DNA from: UBA2206 sp049303905
GTDB taxonomy: Bacteria; Patescibacteriota; Minisyncoccia; Moranbacterales; UBA2206
DNA length: 46,718 bases
Reading direction: 5' to 3'
NCBI GenBank assembly: GCA_049303905.1
Contig: JBAQNP010000018.1
Span: 1-46,718, forward strand
The notes below the pieces were generated by a model. It was given only the letters and a program-made list of their open reading frames with translations, did no database searches and was not told the origin of the DNA. This document shows positions 1 to 7,313 of the stretch, in pieces; the first letter of the stretch is position 1; every line of letters starts with the position of its first letter. Both the position numbers and the translations under genes were made by a program.

Positions 1-150
1 CAATGAGCATTCATCTTGGGAGTTCGAGGATAAGTGTGATAATGAGTAAGATGCAAATCTTTAAGTTTTTTAGAAAACTCTTTAGCAAATTCACTGCCAT
101 TATCTGTTAAGACGAATTCAATGGGAAGATGTGGCCCTGATTTGTATTTG
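1..150 (-). pseudogene. C-terminal part of a DDE integrase-type transposase, running off the window edge
   Basis: Read on the minus strand, positions 3-133 encode FVLTDNGSEF, then a short helix-like stretch, then HLTHYHTYPRTPKMNAH. This is the second catalytic Asp region (TDNGSEF) and the conserved segment before the catalytic Glu in integrase-core (rve) transposases of the IS481 type. The rest of the protein lies beyond position 1. Upstream of about position 133 the frame stays open a little but no longer resembles a transposase, and no start is visible, so the piece is 5'-truncated or fused to foreign sequence. It collides with a plus-strand ORF remnant. The family assignment comes from recall of motifs and is moderately sure. 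Confidence 0.6.
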
Positions 151-286
151 TCCAAGAGAGGATGAGTGTGATTGTGAAAATCCAGAGCCAGAGGCGGGTG
201 TAGCCTTGGTCAGTAATCATTGTCCCGTACATAATATATACCCTGGCCCTACCCCATATCCAGATTGTCCAGTTCATGGTAATTAA
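150..286 (+). pseudogene. C-terminal remnant of a small Cys/His-rich protein
   Basis: A plus-strand frame ending at TAA 284-286 reads EDECDCENPEPEAG, then SNHCPVHN, then DCPVHGN. The CxC and the two CPVH motifs look like a metal-binding or disulfide-rich tail. The frame is open from position 86, but the part before about 150 overlaps the minus-strand transposase remnant and is probably not original. The gene seems to have lost its 5' end at that junction. A terminator follows directly, which supports a real gene end here. I do not recognise the family. Confidence 0.4.
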
Positions 287-308
287 AAACAAGGAAAACA
301 ACTATAAT

Positions 309-349
309 AGAGGGCTAGCTTATAAAGCTACCCTCTTTTCTATTTTTTT
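309..349 (+). terminator. Rho-independent terminator
   Basis: The stem AGAGGG-C-TAGCTT pairs with AAGCTA-C-CCTCT around a short loop, and is followed by a T-rich run (TTTTCTATTTTTTT). It lies just after the Cys-rich remnant and before miaB, so it would end upstream transcription. Confidence 0.75.
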
Positions 350-404
350 GTTGAATTCTGGACTAAATAGGGAAAATCTGTAAGACTGTAATAAGAATAA
401 AATT

Positions 405-1766
405 ATGAAATATTATATAAAAACATTCGGTTGTCAAATGAACGAAAGTGATTCAGAAAGAATTGCTGGCTTTTTGGAGTCGCAAAAAAATAAGCCAGCA
501 AAAGATATCGAAAAAGCCGATATCGTTATTTTCAATACTTGTGGAATTCGCCAGATGGCGGAAGATCGAGCTTATGGGCAAATACATAATATCAGGAAAC
601 AAGAATCAGGAAACAAGAATCAGAAGTCAAGAAAAATTGTTATTTTGACTGGTTGTCTAGCTAATAGAAAAGATGTGCAAGTAAGACTGAAAAACAAAGT
701 TGATTTGTTTTGTGAAACAAAAGCTTTCGAAGAAAAATTTACTTCTGTTATTGCGAACGCAGTGAAGCAATCTCAAAATATTGGACACAATCTTTCTAAG
801 TACGAGATTGCCACGGTCGCTGCGCTTCCTCACAATGACAACTATCTAAATATTATCCCTAAATATTCCAACCAGCACATTGCCTACGTACCAATTATGA
901 CCGGTTGCAACAATTTCTGTTCCTATTGCGTTGTGCCATACGCTAGAGGACGCGAAGTCTCAAGGTCTTCAAAAGAAATAATTTTGGAAATAAAAAATCT
1001 ACTCAAAAATGGTTGCAAAGAAATAATTCTTTTAGGACAAAACGTAAATTCTTATATTGATGGAAAAAATACCTTCCCCAAACTCTTGCAACTCATCGAA
1101 AAAATTCCCGGTCATTTTTGGATTTCTTTTATGTCCAGTCACCCAAAAGATTTCTCTGATGAATTAATTGAAACAATCGCCAAATCCAAAAAAATTTGCG
1201 AACATATCCATCTCCCCTTGCAAGCCGGAGACAACGAAATTCTCTTGGCGATGAATCGAAAATATACCGCCGAAAAATATCTAAATTTAGTGAAAAAAAT
1301 AAAATCAGCTTTTGCCAAATACAAACCCAATAAATTATATTCCATTACCACTGATATAATTGTCGGTTTTCCAGGAGAAACAAAAAAACAATTTCTCGAG
1401 TCGGCGCGCGTCATGAAAAAAGTTTGTTATGACCTAGTCTATTTCGGCCAATTTTCTCCTCGCCCTGGAACAGTTGCCTACAAGATGAAAGATAATGTTT
1501 CCAAAGACGAAAAAAAGAAACGAGAATTTTTTCTCAATGAAATTTTGAAAGAAACCGCCTTTGAAAATAATCAAAAATACACCGGAAAAACTTTGGAAGT
1601 TCTCATTGACAAAAAAGATGGCGCCAATTATTTCGGACAAACTCACTCACTGAAAAATGTGAAAATAATTTCAACTAAAAAAAATCTGGTTGGAAAATTT
1701 GTAAAGGTAAAAATAACCAAAGCTAATATTTGGAATCTGGAAGCTTCTCTTTACATAAAGCCATAA
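405..1766 (+). CDS. miaB: tRNA-2-methylthio-N6-dimethylallyladenosine synthase MiaB
   Basis: Radical-SAM methylthiotransferase that adds the 2-methylthio group to i6A37 of tRNAs reading UNN codons. The N-terminal UPF0004 domain has FGCQMNESDSE at residues 8-18 and further cysteines (NTCG, LTGC) for the auxiliary Fe-S cluster. The radical SAM motif is C168-NNF-C172-SY-C175. A TRAM-like domain ends the 453-residue protein, which is normal length. The substrate-making enzyme MiaA is encoded nearby at 6119. Two oddities are a short Lys/Gln-rich repeat around residues 65-76 and a palindromic repeat encoded in frame at about residues 116-145. ATG 405 fits the family N-terminus. Confidence 0.95.
   Translation: MKYYIKTFGCQMNESDSERIAGFLESQKNKPAKDIEKADIVIFNTCGIRQMAEDRAYGQIHNIRKQESGNKNQKSRKIVILTGCLANRKDVQVRLKNKVDLFCETKAFEEKFTSVIANAVKQSQNIGHNLSKYEIATVAALPHNDNYLNIIPKYSNQHIAYVPIMTGCNNFCSYCVVPYARGREVSRSSKEIILEIKNLLKNGCKEIILLGQNVNSYIDGKNTFPKLLQLIEKIPGHFWISFMSSHPKDFSDELIETIAKSKKICEHIHLPLQAGDNEILLAMNRKYTAEKYLNLVKKIKSAFAKYKPNKLYSITTDIIVGFPGETKKQFLESARVMKKVCYDLVYFGQFSPRPGTVAYKMKDNVSKDEKKKREFFLNEILKETAFENNQKYTGKTLEVLIDKKDGANYFGQTHSLKNVKIISTKKNLVGKFVKVKITKANIWNLEASLYIKP
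750..840 (+). repeat. Palindromic repeat inserted in frame within miaB
   Basis: The left arm begins ATTGCGAACGCAGTGAAGCA and the right arm ends GAGATTGCCACGGTCGC...CACAATGACA, so the ends are imperfect inverted repeats of the common ATTGCGA...TCGCAATGAC type. It keeps the reading frame open and adds about 30 residues between the N-terminal and radical-SAM domains. Confidence 0.65.
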
Positions 1767-1784
1767 TTGCCCTATATTATTTTT

Positions 1785-3092
1785 ATGAATATCATTGTTT
1801 CAAAATTTGGCGGTACCTCAGTGGGAAGCCCTGAAGCCATCCAAAAACTTCGCGAAATTGTCCTAGAAAAAGAAGAACGAAAAATAATCGTTGTTTCTGC
1901 TGTTTCTGGTACTACTGACCTCCTGATTAAGGCTGGCGCCGAAGCTAAGCAAAAGGGAGATTGGGAAATTACACTGGAAATTATCAAAAAGAAACATCTA
2001 AAGATAATTAAAGAACTGGGCATCAAATTGGATCTGTCTGAATATTTTGAAGAATTAGAAGCTTTTCTCAACGGCATCGAATCTATCGGAGAACTTACGC
2101 CAAGAAGCCGAGATTACATTTTGTCATTCGGTGAAAGACTAAGTTCCAAAATAATTGAAAGTTTTTTGGAAAAAAAATCCAAAGCTATTCGCATCAATTC
2201 TCGAAAACTTATAAAAACTGATAACTCTTTTAGCTCAGCCAAGCTAGATATGAAAGAAACATTAAAAGCAGTAAAGAAAAATTTAATTCCAAAGTTAACT
2301 GAGTATGACAAAATCGTCATCACCGGTTTTATCGGTTCCACAGCGCACGGAGAATATACAACTTTTTCTCGAGGAGGCTCTGACTATACGGCAGCTATTT
2401 TGGCAAATGTGCTAAACGCCACAGAGTTGGAAATCTGGACTGATGTGGACGGAATTCTCACTGCCAACCCAAAAATAATTCCTCAGGCTAAAGTGATTCC
2501 AAAAATAAATTATCGCGAAGCAGCTGAACTTGCCTATTTCGGCGCCAAAGTTCTTCACCCAAAAACTATCGAGCCAGTCGTTCTCAAAGAAATCCCCGCT
2601 CGCGTAGTCAACACTTTCAATCACAAACATCGCGGAACTCTCATAACTTCTGAATCACAAAAAAATATCAAATCAGTTTCTAGTAAGAATGGATCCTACA
2701 TAATCAATCTCTATTCCACTGAAATGCTGGGGACTTCTGGGTTTATGGCAGAAATATTTTCCATTTTTTTGAAACATAATGTTGTTATCGACGTGGTGAG
2801 TACTTCGGAATCGAGCATTTCCGTCACAACCGAATGCGAACCGTCAGCACTTCTCATCAAGGACCTGGAAAAATATGCACTCACTGAAATTCTCTATAAT
2901 AAAACGATAATTTCTTTGGTCGGCGAAGGCATCAGCCAAAGAAAAAATATTCTTTCTCGACTTTTTTCGGCAGTGAAAAACCATTCCATTAAAATGGTTT
3001 CCCAGGGTGCCTCTCCTCGAAACATCACCTTGGTTGTTGACAAGAAAGATGAAAAATTAGTTATCCGCGCTATTTATAAAGAATTTTTTTAA
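1785..3092 (+). CDS. lysC: Aspartate kinase
   Basis: Phosphorylates L-aspartate to beta-aspartyl phosphate, the first step towards aspartate semialdehyde. The kinase signature SKFGGTSVGS is at the N-terminus, and FSRGGSDYTAA and TDVDGILTANP mark the active site. The C-terminal part is the paired ACT region that binds amino-acid effectors, so feedback control is likely. I chose ATG 1785 because MNIIVSKFGG matches the family start; an upstream TTG would add six unsupported residues. The protein is 435 residues. The next gene, asd, does the following step, with a 146-bp hairpin repeat between them. Confidence 0.93.
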   Translation: MNIIVSKFGGTSVGSPEAIQKLREIVLEKEERKIIVVSAVSGTTDLLIKAGAEAKQKGDWEITLEIIKKKHLKIIKELGIKLDLSEYFEELEAFLNGIESIGELTPRSRDYILSFGERLSSKIIESFLEKKSKAIRINSRKLIKTDNSFSSAKLDMKETLKAVKKNLIPKLTEYDKIVITGFIGSTAHGEYTTFSRGGSDYTAAILANVLNATELEIWTDVDGILTANPKIIPQAKVIPKINYREAAELAYFGAKVLHPKTIEPVVLKEIPARVVNTFNHKHRGTLITSESQKNIKSVSSKNGSYIINLYSTEMLGTSGFMAEIFSIFLKHNVVIDVVSTSESSISVTTECEPSALLIKDLEKYALTEILYNKTIISLVGEGISQRKNILSRLFSAVKNHSIKMVSQGASPRNITLVVDKKDEKLVIRAIYKEFF

Positions 3093-3106
3093 TACTAGAA
3101 TTTAAG

Positions 3107-3252
3107 GATTTAAGAATTTAGTTGTGGAAGAGATATTAACGCAGTCGCCGGAAAAATACTTTGTATAAATAATTCTTGATTACTGGCGAGTTGTTGAATT
3201 TTTTAATTACTTTCGCGACGAGCATATCTTGACACAAGTAAATGCGTAAATC
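3107..3252 (+). repeat. 146-bp hairpin element, copy 1
   Basis: First of three copies of the same length (others at 21480-21625 and, inverted, 42926-43071). Shared blocks include GATATTAACGCAGTCGCC, ACTGGCGA, TTTCGCGACGAGCATATCTTGAC and AAATGCGTAA. The two halves pair as a long imperfect hairpin. This copy has the most diverged left end. It lies between lysC and asd, in the same orientation as asd. Confidence 0.75.
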
Positions 3253-3264
3253 CCACATAACATT

Positions 3265-4269
3265 ATGCGTTTTGCAATTATTGGTGCTACGGGCATCGTT
3301 GGAAGAGAAATGATCCAGTGTCTTGAAAAAAAACATTTGAAAGTTTCTGCTTTGAGATTGGCGGCTTCACCACGTTCGGCAGGAAAAATAATCGAAACCG
3401 ATTTTGGCAAAATCAAAGTTGAAAAAATAAGTGAAGAACTTTTTCAAAATTCCGACATTGCCCTTTTTGCCGCCGGCTCAGAAATTAGTTTGGAATGGGC
3501 GAAAAAAGCGGCCGAGCTTGGTTCAATTGTCATTGATAATTCTTCGTGCTTTCGCTATGATCCGACAGTTCCCCTAATTATCCCAGAAATAAATCCCAAG
3601 GAAGTTTGGAAACACAAAGGCATCATCGCCAATCCTAATTGCACTACCGCTATCGCCACCATTCCACTTTGGGAAATTGAGAAAAAATTCGGTCTGAAAA
3701 AAGTTATCATCTCAACCTATCAGGCAGTTTCCGGCGCAGGAAAAGAAGCGATGGAAGAATTAGAAAATCAAACTCGCAGTTATTGCCAAAATAAAAAGTT
3801 AACGGTAGACAAATTTCAACATCAAATTCTTTTCAATCTTATTCCTCATATTGATAAGTTTCAAGAGAATGGCTACACCAAAGAAGAAATGAAAGTTGTT
3901 TGGGAAACTCGAAAAATTTTTTCTCATCCTAAAATTGACATCTCTTGCACGGCTGTTCGCGTGCCGGTTATGCGAGCGCACAGCGAATCAATTGTAGTTG
4001 AGACAAAAAAGAAAATCACTCCAGAAAAAATTAGAGCGATTTTCAAAAAGACTTCCGGGATAAAATTAGTTGATGACCCAAAAAACAATGCCTACCCAAT
4101 GCCACTTTTTGCTAGTTCCGATTTTTCTGTTCATGTTGGGAGAATTAGACAAAGCTTGATTTTTGGAGATTTTGGACTAGAATTTTTTGTTAGCGGTGAT
4201 CAAATCTTGAAAGGCGCCGCCCTCAACGCCGTCCAAATCGCCGAACTTTTGATGAAGAAAAAGAAATAA
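3265..4269 (+). CDS. asd: Aspartate-semialdehyde dehydrogenase
   Basis: NADPH-dependent reduction of beta-aspartyl phosphate to aspartate beta-semialdehyde. The Rossmann motif IGATGIVGREM is at residues 6-16. The catalytic Cys is C126 in NPNCTTA, followed by STYQAVSGAGKEAM and the RVPVMRAHSE segment with the base His. The 334-residue length is typical. It lies behind lysC. Its product could feed diaminopimelate and lysine, and also the carboxyspermidine route through NspC, whose gene is at 41727. The start ATG 3265 falls 12 bases after a hairpin repeat that would form the leader. Confidence 0.95.
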   Translation: MRFAIIGATGIVGREMIQCLEKKHLKVSALRLAASPRSAGKIIETDFGKIKVEKISEELFQNSDIALFAAGSEISLEWAKKAAELGSIVIDNSSCFRYDPTVPLIIPEINPKEVWKHKGIIANPNCTTAIATIPLWEIEKKFGLKKVIISTYQAVSGAGKEAMEELENQTRSYCQNKKLTVDKFQHQILFNLIPHIDKFQENGYTKEEMKVVWETRKIFSHPKIDISCTAVRVPVMRAHSESIVVETKKKITPEKIRAIFKKTSGIKLVDDPKNNAYPMPLFASSDFSVHVGRIRQSLIFGDFGLEFFVSGDQILKGAALNAVQIAELLMKKKK

Positions 4270-4271
4270 CT

Positions 4272-4361
4272 TGTCATTCCGAACTTGCCTGCCTCGCCGG
4301 CGGGCGGGTTTCGGAATCTACTTATCATGTATCAGATCCTGAAATAAATTCAGGATGACAA
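4272..4361. repeat. Nested palindromic intergenic repeat
   Basis: Two palindromes follow each other. The first has outer arms CATTCCGAACTTG and TTTCGGAATC with a second palindrome (GCCTGCCTCGCCGGCGGGCGGG) at its centre. The second is the GATCCTGAAAT...TTCAGGATGACA type. Relatives occur at 6641-6699 inside miaA and 29458-29526. Confidence 0.65.
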
Positions 4362-4374
4362 AAACATATATTTC

Positions 4375-4836
4375 CTAGAATTTTGCAATCATCTCTAGAG
4401 CCGCTTCAGCTGCCTCCTTGCCCTTGTTGCATTTTTCATTCGCCCTGTCTTTTGCTTGCTTCAAATTATTCACAGTAATAACGCCAAAACCAATTGGCAA
4501 AGAAAATTTCAACATCACGTCCATTATCCCCCTGGAAACTTCTTGCGATATATAATAATAATGATCAGTGTCGCCCTTTATCACGCACCCAATAGCTACT
4601 AGACAATCATATTTTTTGGTTTGTGCCAATTTTTGGCAAGTCAAAGGAATCTCATATGCCCCCGGAACTCGAACAATTTCAATGTTATTTTTCTTGACCT
4701 TATTTGTTTGTAAAGTATCCAGCGCGCCTTGAAACATTTTTTCAGTGATGTCCGCATTAAACTTAGCCACCACAATGGCTATTTTTATTTTGCTACCGTC
4801 AAAAATTTTTTTAGTCTCTTTATTTTTTCTTTGCAT
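4375..4836 (-). CDS. ribH: 6,7-dimethyl-8-ribityllumazine synthase
   Basis: Condenses 5-amino-6-ribitylaminouracil with dihydroxybutanone phosphate, the penultimate riboflavin step, usually as a large icosahedral or pentameric shell. Family motifs are VAKFNADIT near residue 23, VRVPGAYEIPL, AIGCVIKGDTDHYYYI and GFGVITVNN. The 153-residue length is normal. It lies downstream of ribE on the same strand, separated by about 195 AT-rich bases with CCCTGTTAAATA repeats. No ribA, ribB or deaminase-type ribD gene is seen in the window. Confidence 0.95.
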   Translation of the reverse strand: MQRKNKETKKIFDGSKIKIAIVVAKFNADITEKMFQGALDTLQTNKVKKNNIEIVRVPGAYEIPLTCQKLAQTKKYDCLVAIGCVIKGDTDHYYYISQEVSRGIMDVMLKFSLPIGFGVITVNNLKQAKDRANEKCNKGKEAAEAALEMIAKF

Positions 4837-5040
4837 TTACCCTGTTAAATAAGATTTGAGTCTCTCGTCGAGAAACAAACTTAATTATTTTTAATTTTTA
4901 AAATTTATAATTTAATCCTGCTTTAAATCAATACTCAAATCTTAATTTTAAATTTTTTCAAAAATTTAAAATTTATTTACCCTGTTAAATAAAATTTTTA
5001 ATCATCCCATTTGATACAATTTTTTAACTATTTAACAGGG
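4837..5040. repeat. AT-rich spacer with CCCTGTTAAATA inverted repeats
   Basis: TACCCTGTTAAATA occurs at about 4848 and 4978, and its inverse TATTTAACAGGGTG at about 5027-5040. The pair at 4978 and 5040 forms a hairpin with a roughly 35-base loop that reaches into the 3' end of ribE. Nothing coding is visible in the spacer. Confidence 0.5.
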
Positions 5041-5640
5041 TGAAACAGGGTGAATCTTTCCTTCTAGCAGTTTATCCAAATATTTCGCCAAAACATCTGT
5101 CTCAATATTCACACTATCGCCTGTTTTTATTTTTCCTAAATTAGTATTGTCTAAAGTATAACTCACTAGCGAAACCGAAAACCAATCTCGCCCAACTTCC
5201 ACTACAGTCAAACTTATCCCATCTACAGAAACCGACCCTTTCTCCGCTACTAGGCGCATAAATTTTGACGGAATTTGTATTTTTATTATTTTCGATTCCT
5301 TGTCTTTTTTGACATCCACTATTTTTCCGCGCGTATCAATATGCCCTTGCACAATGTGTCCATCCAAAAGATCTTTGAGCGCCAAACTTTTTTCTAAGTT
5401 CACGGCCATTCCTCTTTTCCAAACTCCCGCTGTAGTTTTCTCAATAGTTTCTGGCATATATTCCACTTCAAAAATTTTCCCGTTAAATCTCTTAACCGTT
5501 GAACAAATTCCATTGATGGAAATGCTTTCCCCTTCCCAAATCTTCCAGCTTTTAGGTCGGACAATTTCCACAAACAAACTTTCGTTTTTCTTGGAAACTT
5601 TTTCTACTGCCGATAATTTTTTGATTATCCCTGTAAACAT
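5032..5640 (-). CDS. ribE: Riboflavin synthase alpha chain
   Basis: Dismutates two lumazine molecules to riboflavin. The start MFTGIIKKLS is the universal family N-terminus, so ATG 5640 is chosen over a longer frame whose extra codons come from an upstream repeat. Two lumazine-binding repeats are visible: SISINGICSTV followed by DGHIVQGHIDTRGKI, and SVSVDGISLTVV. The protein is 202 residues. The last codons (KIHPVSPC) overlap a CACCCTGTT repeat, so the natural C-terminus may have been changed by repeat insertion. It groups with ribH and a riboflavin kinase on the minus strand. Confidence 0.93.
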   Translation of the reverse strand: MFTGIIKKLSAVEKVSKKNESLFVEIVRPKSWKIWEGESISINGICSTVKRFNGKIFEVEYMPETIEKTTAGVWKRGMAVNLEKSLALKDLLDGHIVQGHIDTRGKIVDVKKDKESKIIKIQIPSKFMRLVAEKGSVSVDGISLTVVEVGRDWFSVSLVSYTLDNTNLGKIKTGDSVNIETDVLAKYLDKLLEGKIHPVSPC

Positions 5641-5642
5641 AT

Positions 5643-5702
5643 GTTTTTCGCTCACTAGCCGTTCGCGAAGCCACACTACGAATGTGGCACATGCGAATAG
5701 TT
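5643..5702. repeat. Palindromic repeat (GCCACA...TGTGGC family)
   Basis: CTAGCCGTTCGCGAAGCCACA, with CTACGAATGTGGC following, forms a hairpin between the riboflavin kinase and ribE. A close inverted copy is at 24739-24791 after the avd gene, and partial relatives are near 8907 and 17290. Confidence 0.55.
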
Positions 5703-6041
5703 TTATTTTATTATTTCCAAATCTTTCTTGACTTGATTTATTAATTCTTCGCTGTTTTTAAATTTTATAATTTTCCTAATTTTTTCACCAATTTCCACCT
5801 CTATTTCCTTGTCGTATAAATTACTCGAAAAATCAAGGATATGCACCTCCAAAAGATGCTTTTCTGGAAAATAAACAATGGCGGCTTTGTATTTTTTACC
5901 ATCAAAATCAACATTTCCCGCATAAACCCCCGCTTCAATTTTTTCACTAAAATTCAAATTGGCCGTAGGAAAGCCTAATTTATGGCCTTCTTTTCGCCCA
6001 GCAACGACTTTTCCGACTATTTTAAAATATTGGTTCTCCAT
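5703..6041 (-). CDS. Stand-alone riboflavin kinase domain
   Basis: Phosphorylates riboflavin to FMN. The 112-residue protein is only the C-terminal kinase domain of bifunctional RibF: the signature GHKLGFPTANL is at residues 20-30, with GVYAGNV and the closing acidic helix. The N-terminal FAD-synthetase (nucleotidyltransferase) domain is absent, so another gene would have to make FAD. It lies at the 5' end of a minus-strand trio with ribE and ribH, consistent with making and activating riboflavin. ATG 6041 gives the expected N-terminus (MENQYFKIVGKVVAG). Confidence 0.88.
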   Translation of the reverse strand: MENQYFKIVGKVVAGRKEGHKLGFPTANLNFSEKIEAGVYAGNVDFDGKKYKAAIVYFPEKHLLEVHILDFSSNLYDKEIEVEIGEKIRKIIKFKNSEELINQVKKDLEIIK

Positions 6042-6118
6042 AGACTAAATTCTAACAAGAGCGCCAGATATTGGCAAATTCATTTGCTTTTGCTATTATG
6101 TAGTATAATCCTAATTTT

Positions 6119-7099
6119 ATGAATAAAATCATTGTCATTCTTGGACCCACTTCTTCTGGCAAATCAGAGGTAGCGATCTCGCTGGCCCAAAAATTCAACG
6201 GGGAAATAATTAGCGCTGATTCGCGCCAAATTTATCGTGGCATGGATATTGGTACTGGAAAAATAACTAAATCTGAACAAAAAATGGCTAAACATTATGG
6301 CATTAATATCATAAGCCCAAGGACCGAATATAACTCGGCCAAATTCAAAAAGTATGCTGACAAAATAATCAAAGATATTTTAGCGCGTGGGAAACTCCCA
6401 ATTATTTGTGGTGGGACTGGTTTTTGGATAAAGGCGTTAGTAGATAACATAGTTTATCCAGAAGTAGCACCTGATTGGAAGTTACGAGAAAAACTAAACA
6501 AAAAATCAACTGAAGAATTATTTAAGACACTGCAAAAATTAGATCCCCAGCGCGCCAAAAACATTGATGCCAAAAATCCCGTCCGCCTCATCCGTGCTAT
6601 TGAAATTTGCAAAAGTATCGGCAAAGTCCCTTCTGCAGAATGTCATCCTGAACTCGTTTCAGGATCTCAAGAGATGCCGAAACAAGTTCGGCATGACAAC
6701 AATTATACTTTCCTCCAAATCGGCATCTCCATTCAAAAAGAAAAACTCAATGAAAGAATTAAAATAAGACTTGAGAAAAGATTTTCTGCGGGCCCGCCTC
6801 GCGTCGACAAGCGGTCTCCGCGAGTCGAGGCGGGCATGATTTCGGAAGTAAAAAAACTCCACTTGAAAGATAAAATCAGTTGGAAAAGATTAGAAAGTTT
6901 TGGTCTTGGATACTCACTTATTCCAAAATATTTAAAAGGTGAAATAAAATCAAAAGAAGAGCTTTTTGAACAAATTTACCTCTCCGAAAAAAACTACGCC
7001 AAGCGCCAAATGACTTGGTTTTCTAAAGACAAGAGAATTATCTGGTTGCCTGAATACAAAGATATAGAAAAAGAAGTGAGAAATTTTTTAGAATTGTGA
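6119..7099 (+). CDS. miaA: tRNA dimethylallyltransferase MiaA
   Basis: Transfers a dimethylallyl group to N6 of A37, the substrate later used by MiaB. The P-loop GPTSSGKSE is at residues 8-16, with SADSRQIYRGMDIGTGK and GGTGFW following, and the C-terminal KRQMTWFSKD motif. Length is 326 residues. The frame carries two in-frame palindromic repeats, at about residues 175-194 and 225-239, both apparently outside the catalytic core. A TATAAT box lies about 13 bases upstream of the start, divergent from the riboflavin kinase. Confidence 0.94.
   Translation: MNKIIVILGPTSSGKSEVAISLAQKFNGEIISADSRQIYRGMDIGTGKITKSEQKMAKHYGINIISPRTEYNSAKFKKYADKIIKDILARGKLPIICGGTGFWIKALVDNIVYPEVAPDWKLREKLNKKSTEELFKTLQKLDPQRAKNIDAKNPVRLIRAIEICKSIGKVPSAECHPELVSGSQEMPKQVRHDNNYTFLQIGISIQKEKLNERIKIRLEKRFSAGPPRVDKRSPRVEAGMISEVKKLHLKDKISWKRLESFGLGYSLIPKYLKGEIKSKEELFEQIYLSEKNYAKRQMTWFSKDKRIIWLPEYKDIEKEVRNFLEL
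6641..6699 (+). repeat. Palindromic repeat inserted in frame within miaA (first)
   Basis: TGTCATCCTGAACTCGTTTC begins one arm and ACAAGTTCGGCATGACAA ends the other, the same family as the intergenic copies at 4272-4361 and 29458-29526. It encodes about 20 residues (HPELVSGSQ...KQVRHD) without breaking the frame. Confidence 0.75.
6790..6836 (+). repeat. Palindromic repeat inserted in frame within miaA (second)
   Basis: GCCCGCCTCGCGTCGAC pairs imperfectly with GCGAGTCGAGGCGGGC, forming a strong GC-rich hairpin in an otherwise AT-rich gene. It encodes GPPRVDKRSPRVEAG in the MiaA frame. Confidence 0.7.
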
Positions 7100-7130
7100 A
7101 GAATATTGCATCAAAATTCAGCCTTGCGAA

Positions 7131-7310
7131 ACGTGCCATTATAAATTCGAGTGAGTCGGCGTTAAAAAATTTATCCTGTTTGAGGACCGACGCATTTGGT
7201 CGGGCCGAGTTATAAATTTTAGCCGAAGAACGAAGAATTTATTGGCGCGTGAGCTCGGCTGAGAGCTTTTCTTTTGTTACTTTTCTTTTTGCGGGAAAAA
7301 GAAAAGTAAG
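7131..7310. repeat. Hairpin repeat between miaA and gatB
   Basis: No gene is seen in this roughly 210-base gap. It holds a nested hairpin with the core AATTTATCCTGTTTGAGG, GACGCATTTGGTCGGGCC and GAGTTATAAATTTTAGC (7160-7218). The same core recurs at 46650-46705. A second palindrome of the TTACTTTTCTTTTT/AAAAAGAAAAGTAA type follows near 7275-7312, as it also does beside the copies at 45264 and 46340. Confidence 0.6.
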
Positions 7311-7313
7311 AAA

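Noticed and set aside
3093..3264. Lysine riboswitch between lysC and asd
   Set aside because: I saw no lysine riboswitch core, and the sequence is a dispersed repeat that occurs in two unrelated places.
5641..5702. FMN riboswitch in the riboflavin cluster
   Set aside because: The gap is too short and is a palindromic repeat found elsewhere.
5300..5731. 143-residue plus-strand ORF opposite ribE
   Set aside because: It is the antisense shadow of a well-supported riboflavin synthase gene and has no ribosome-binding site or family match.
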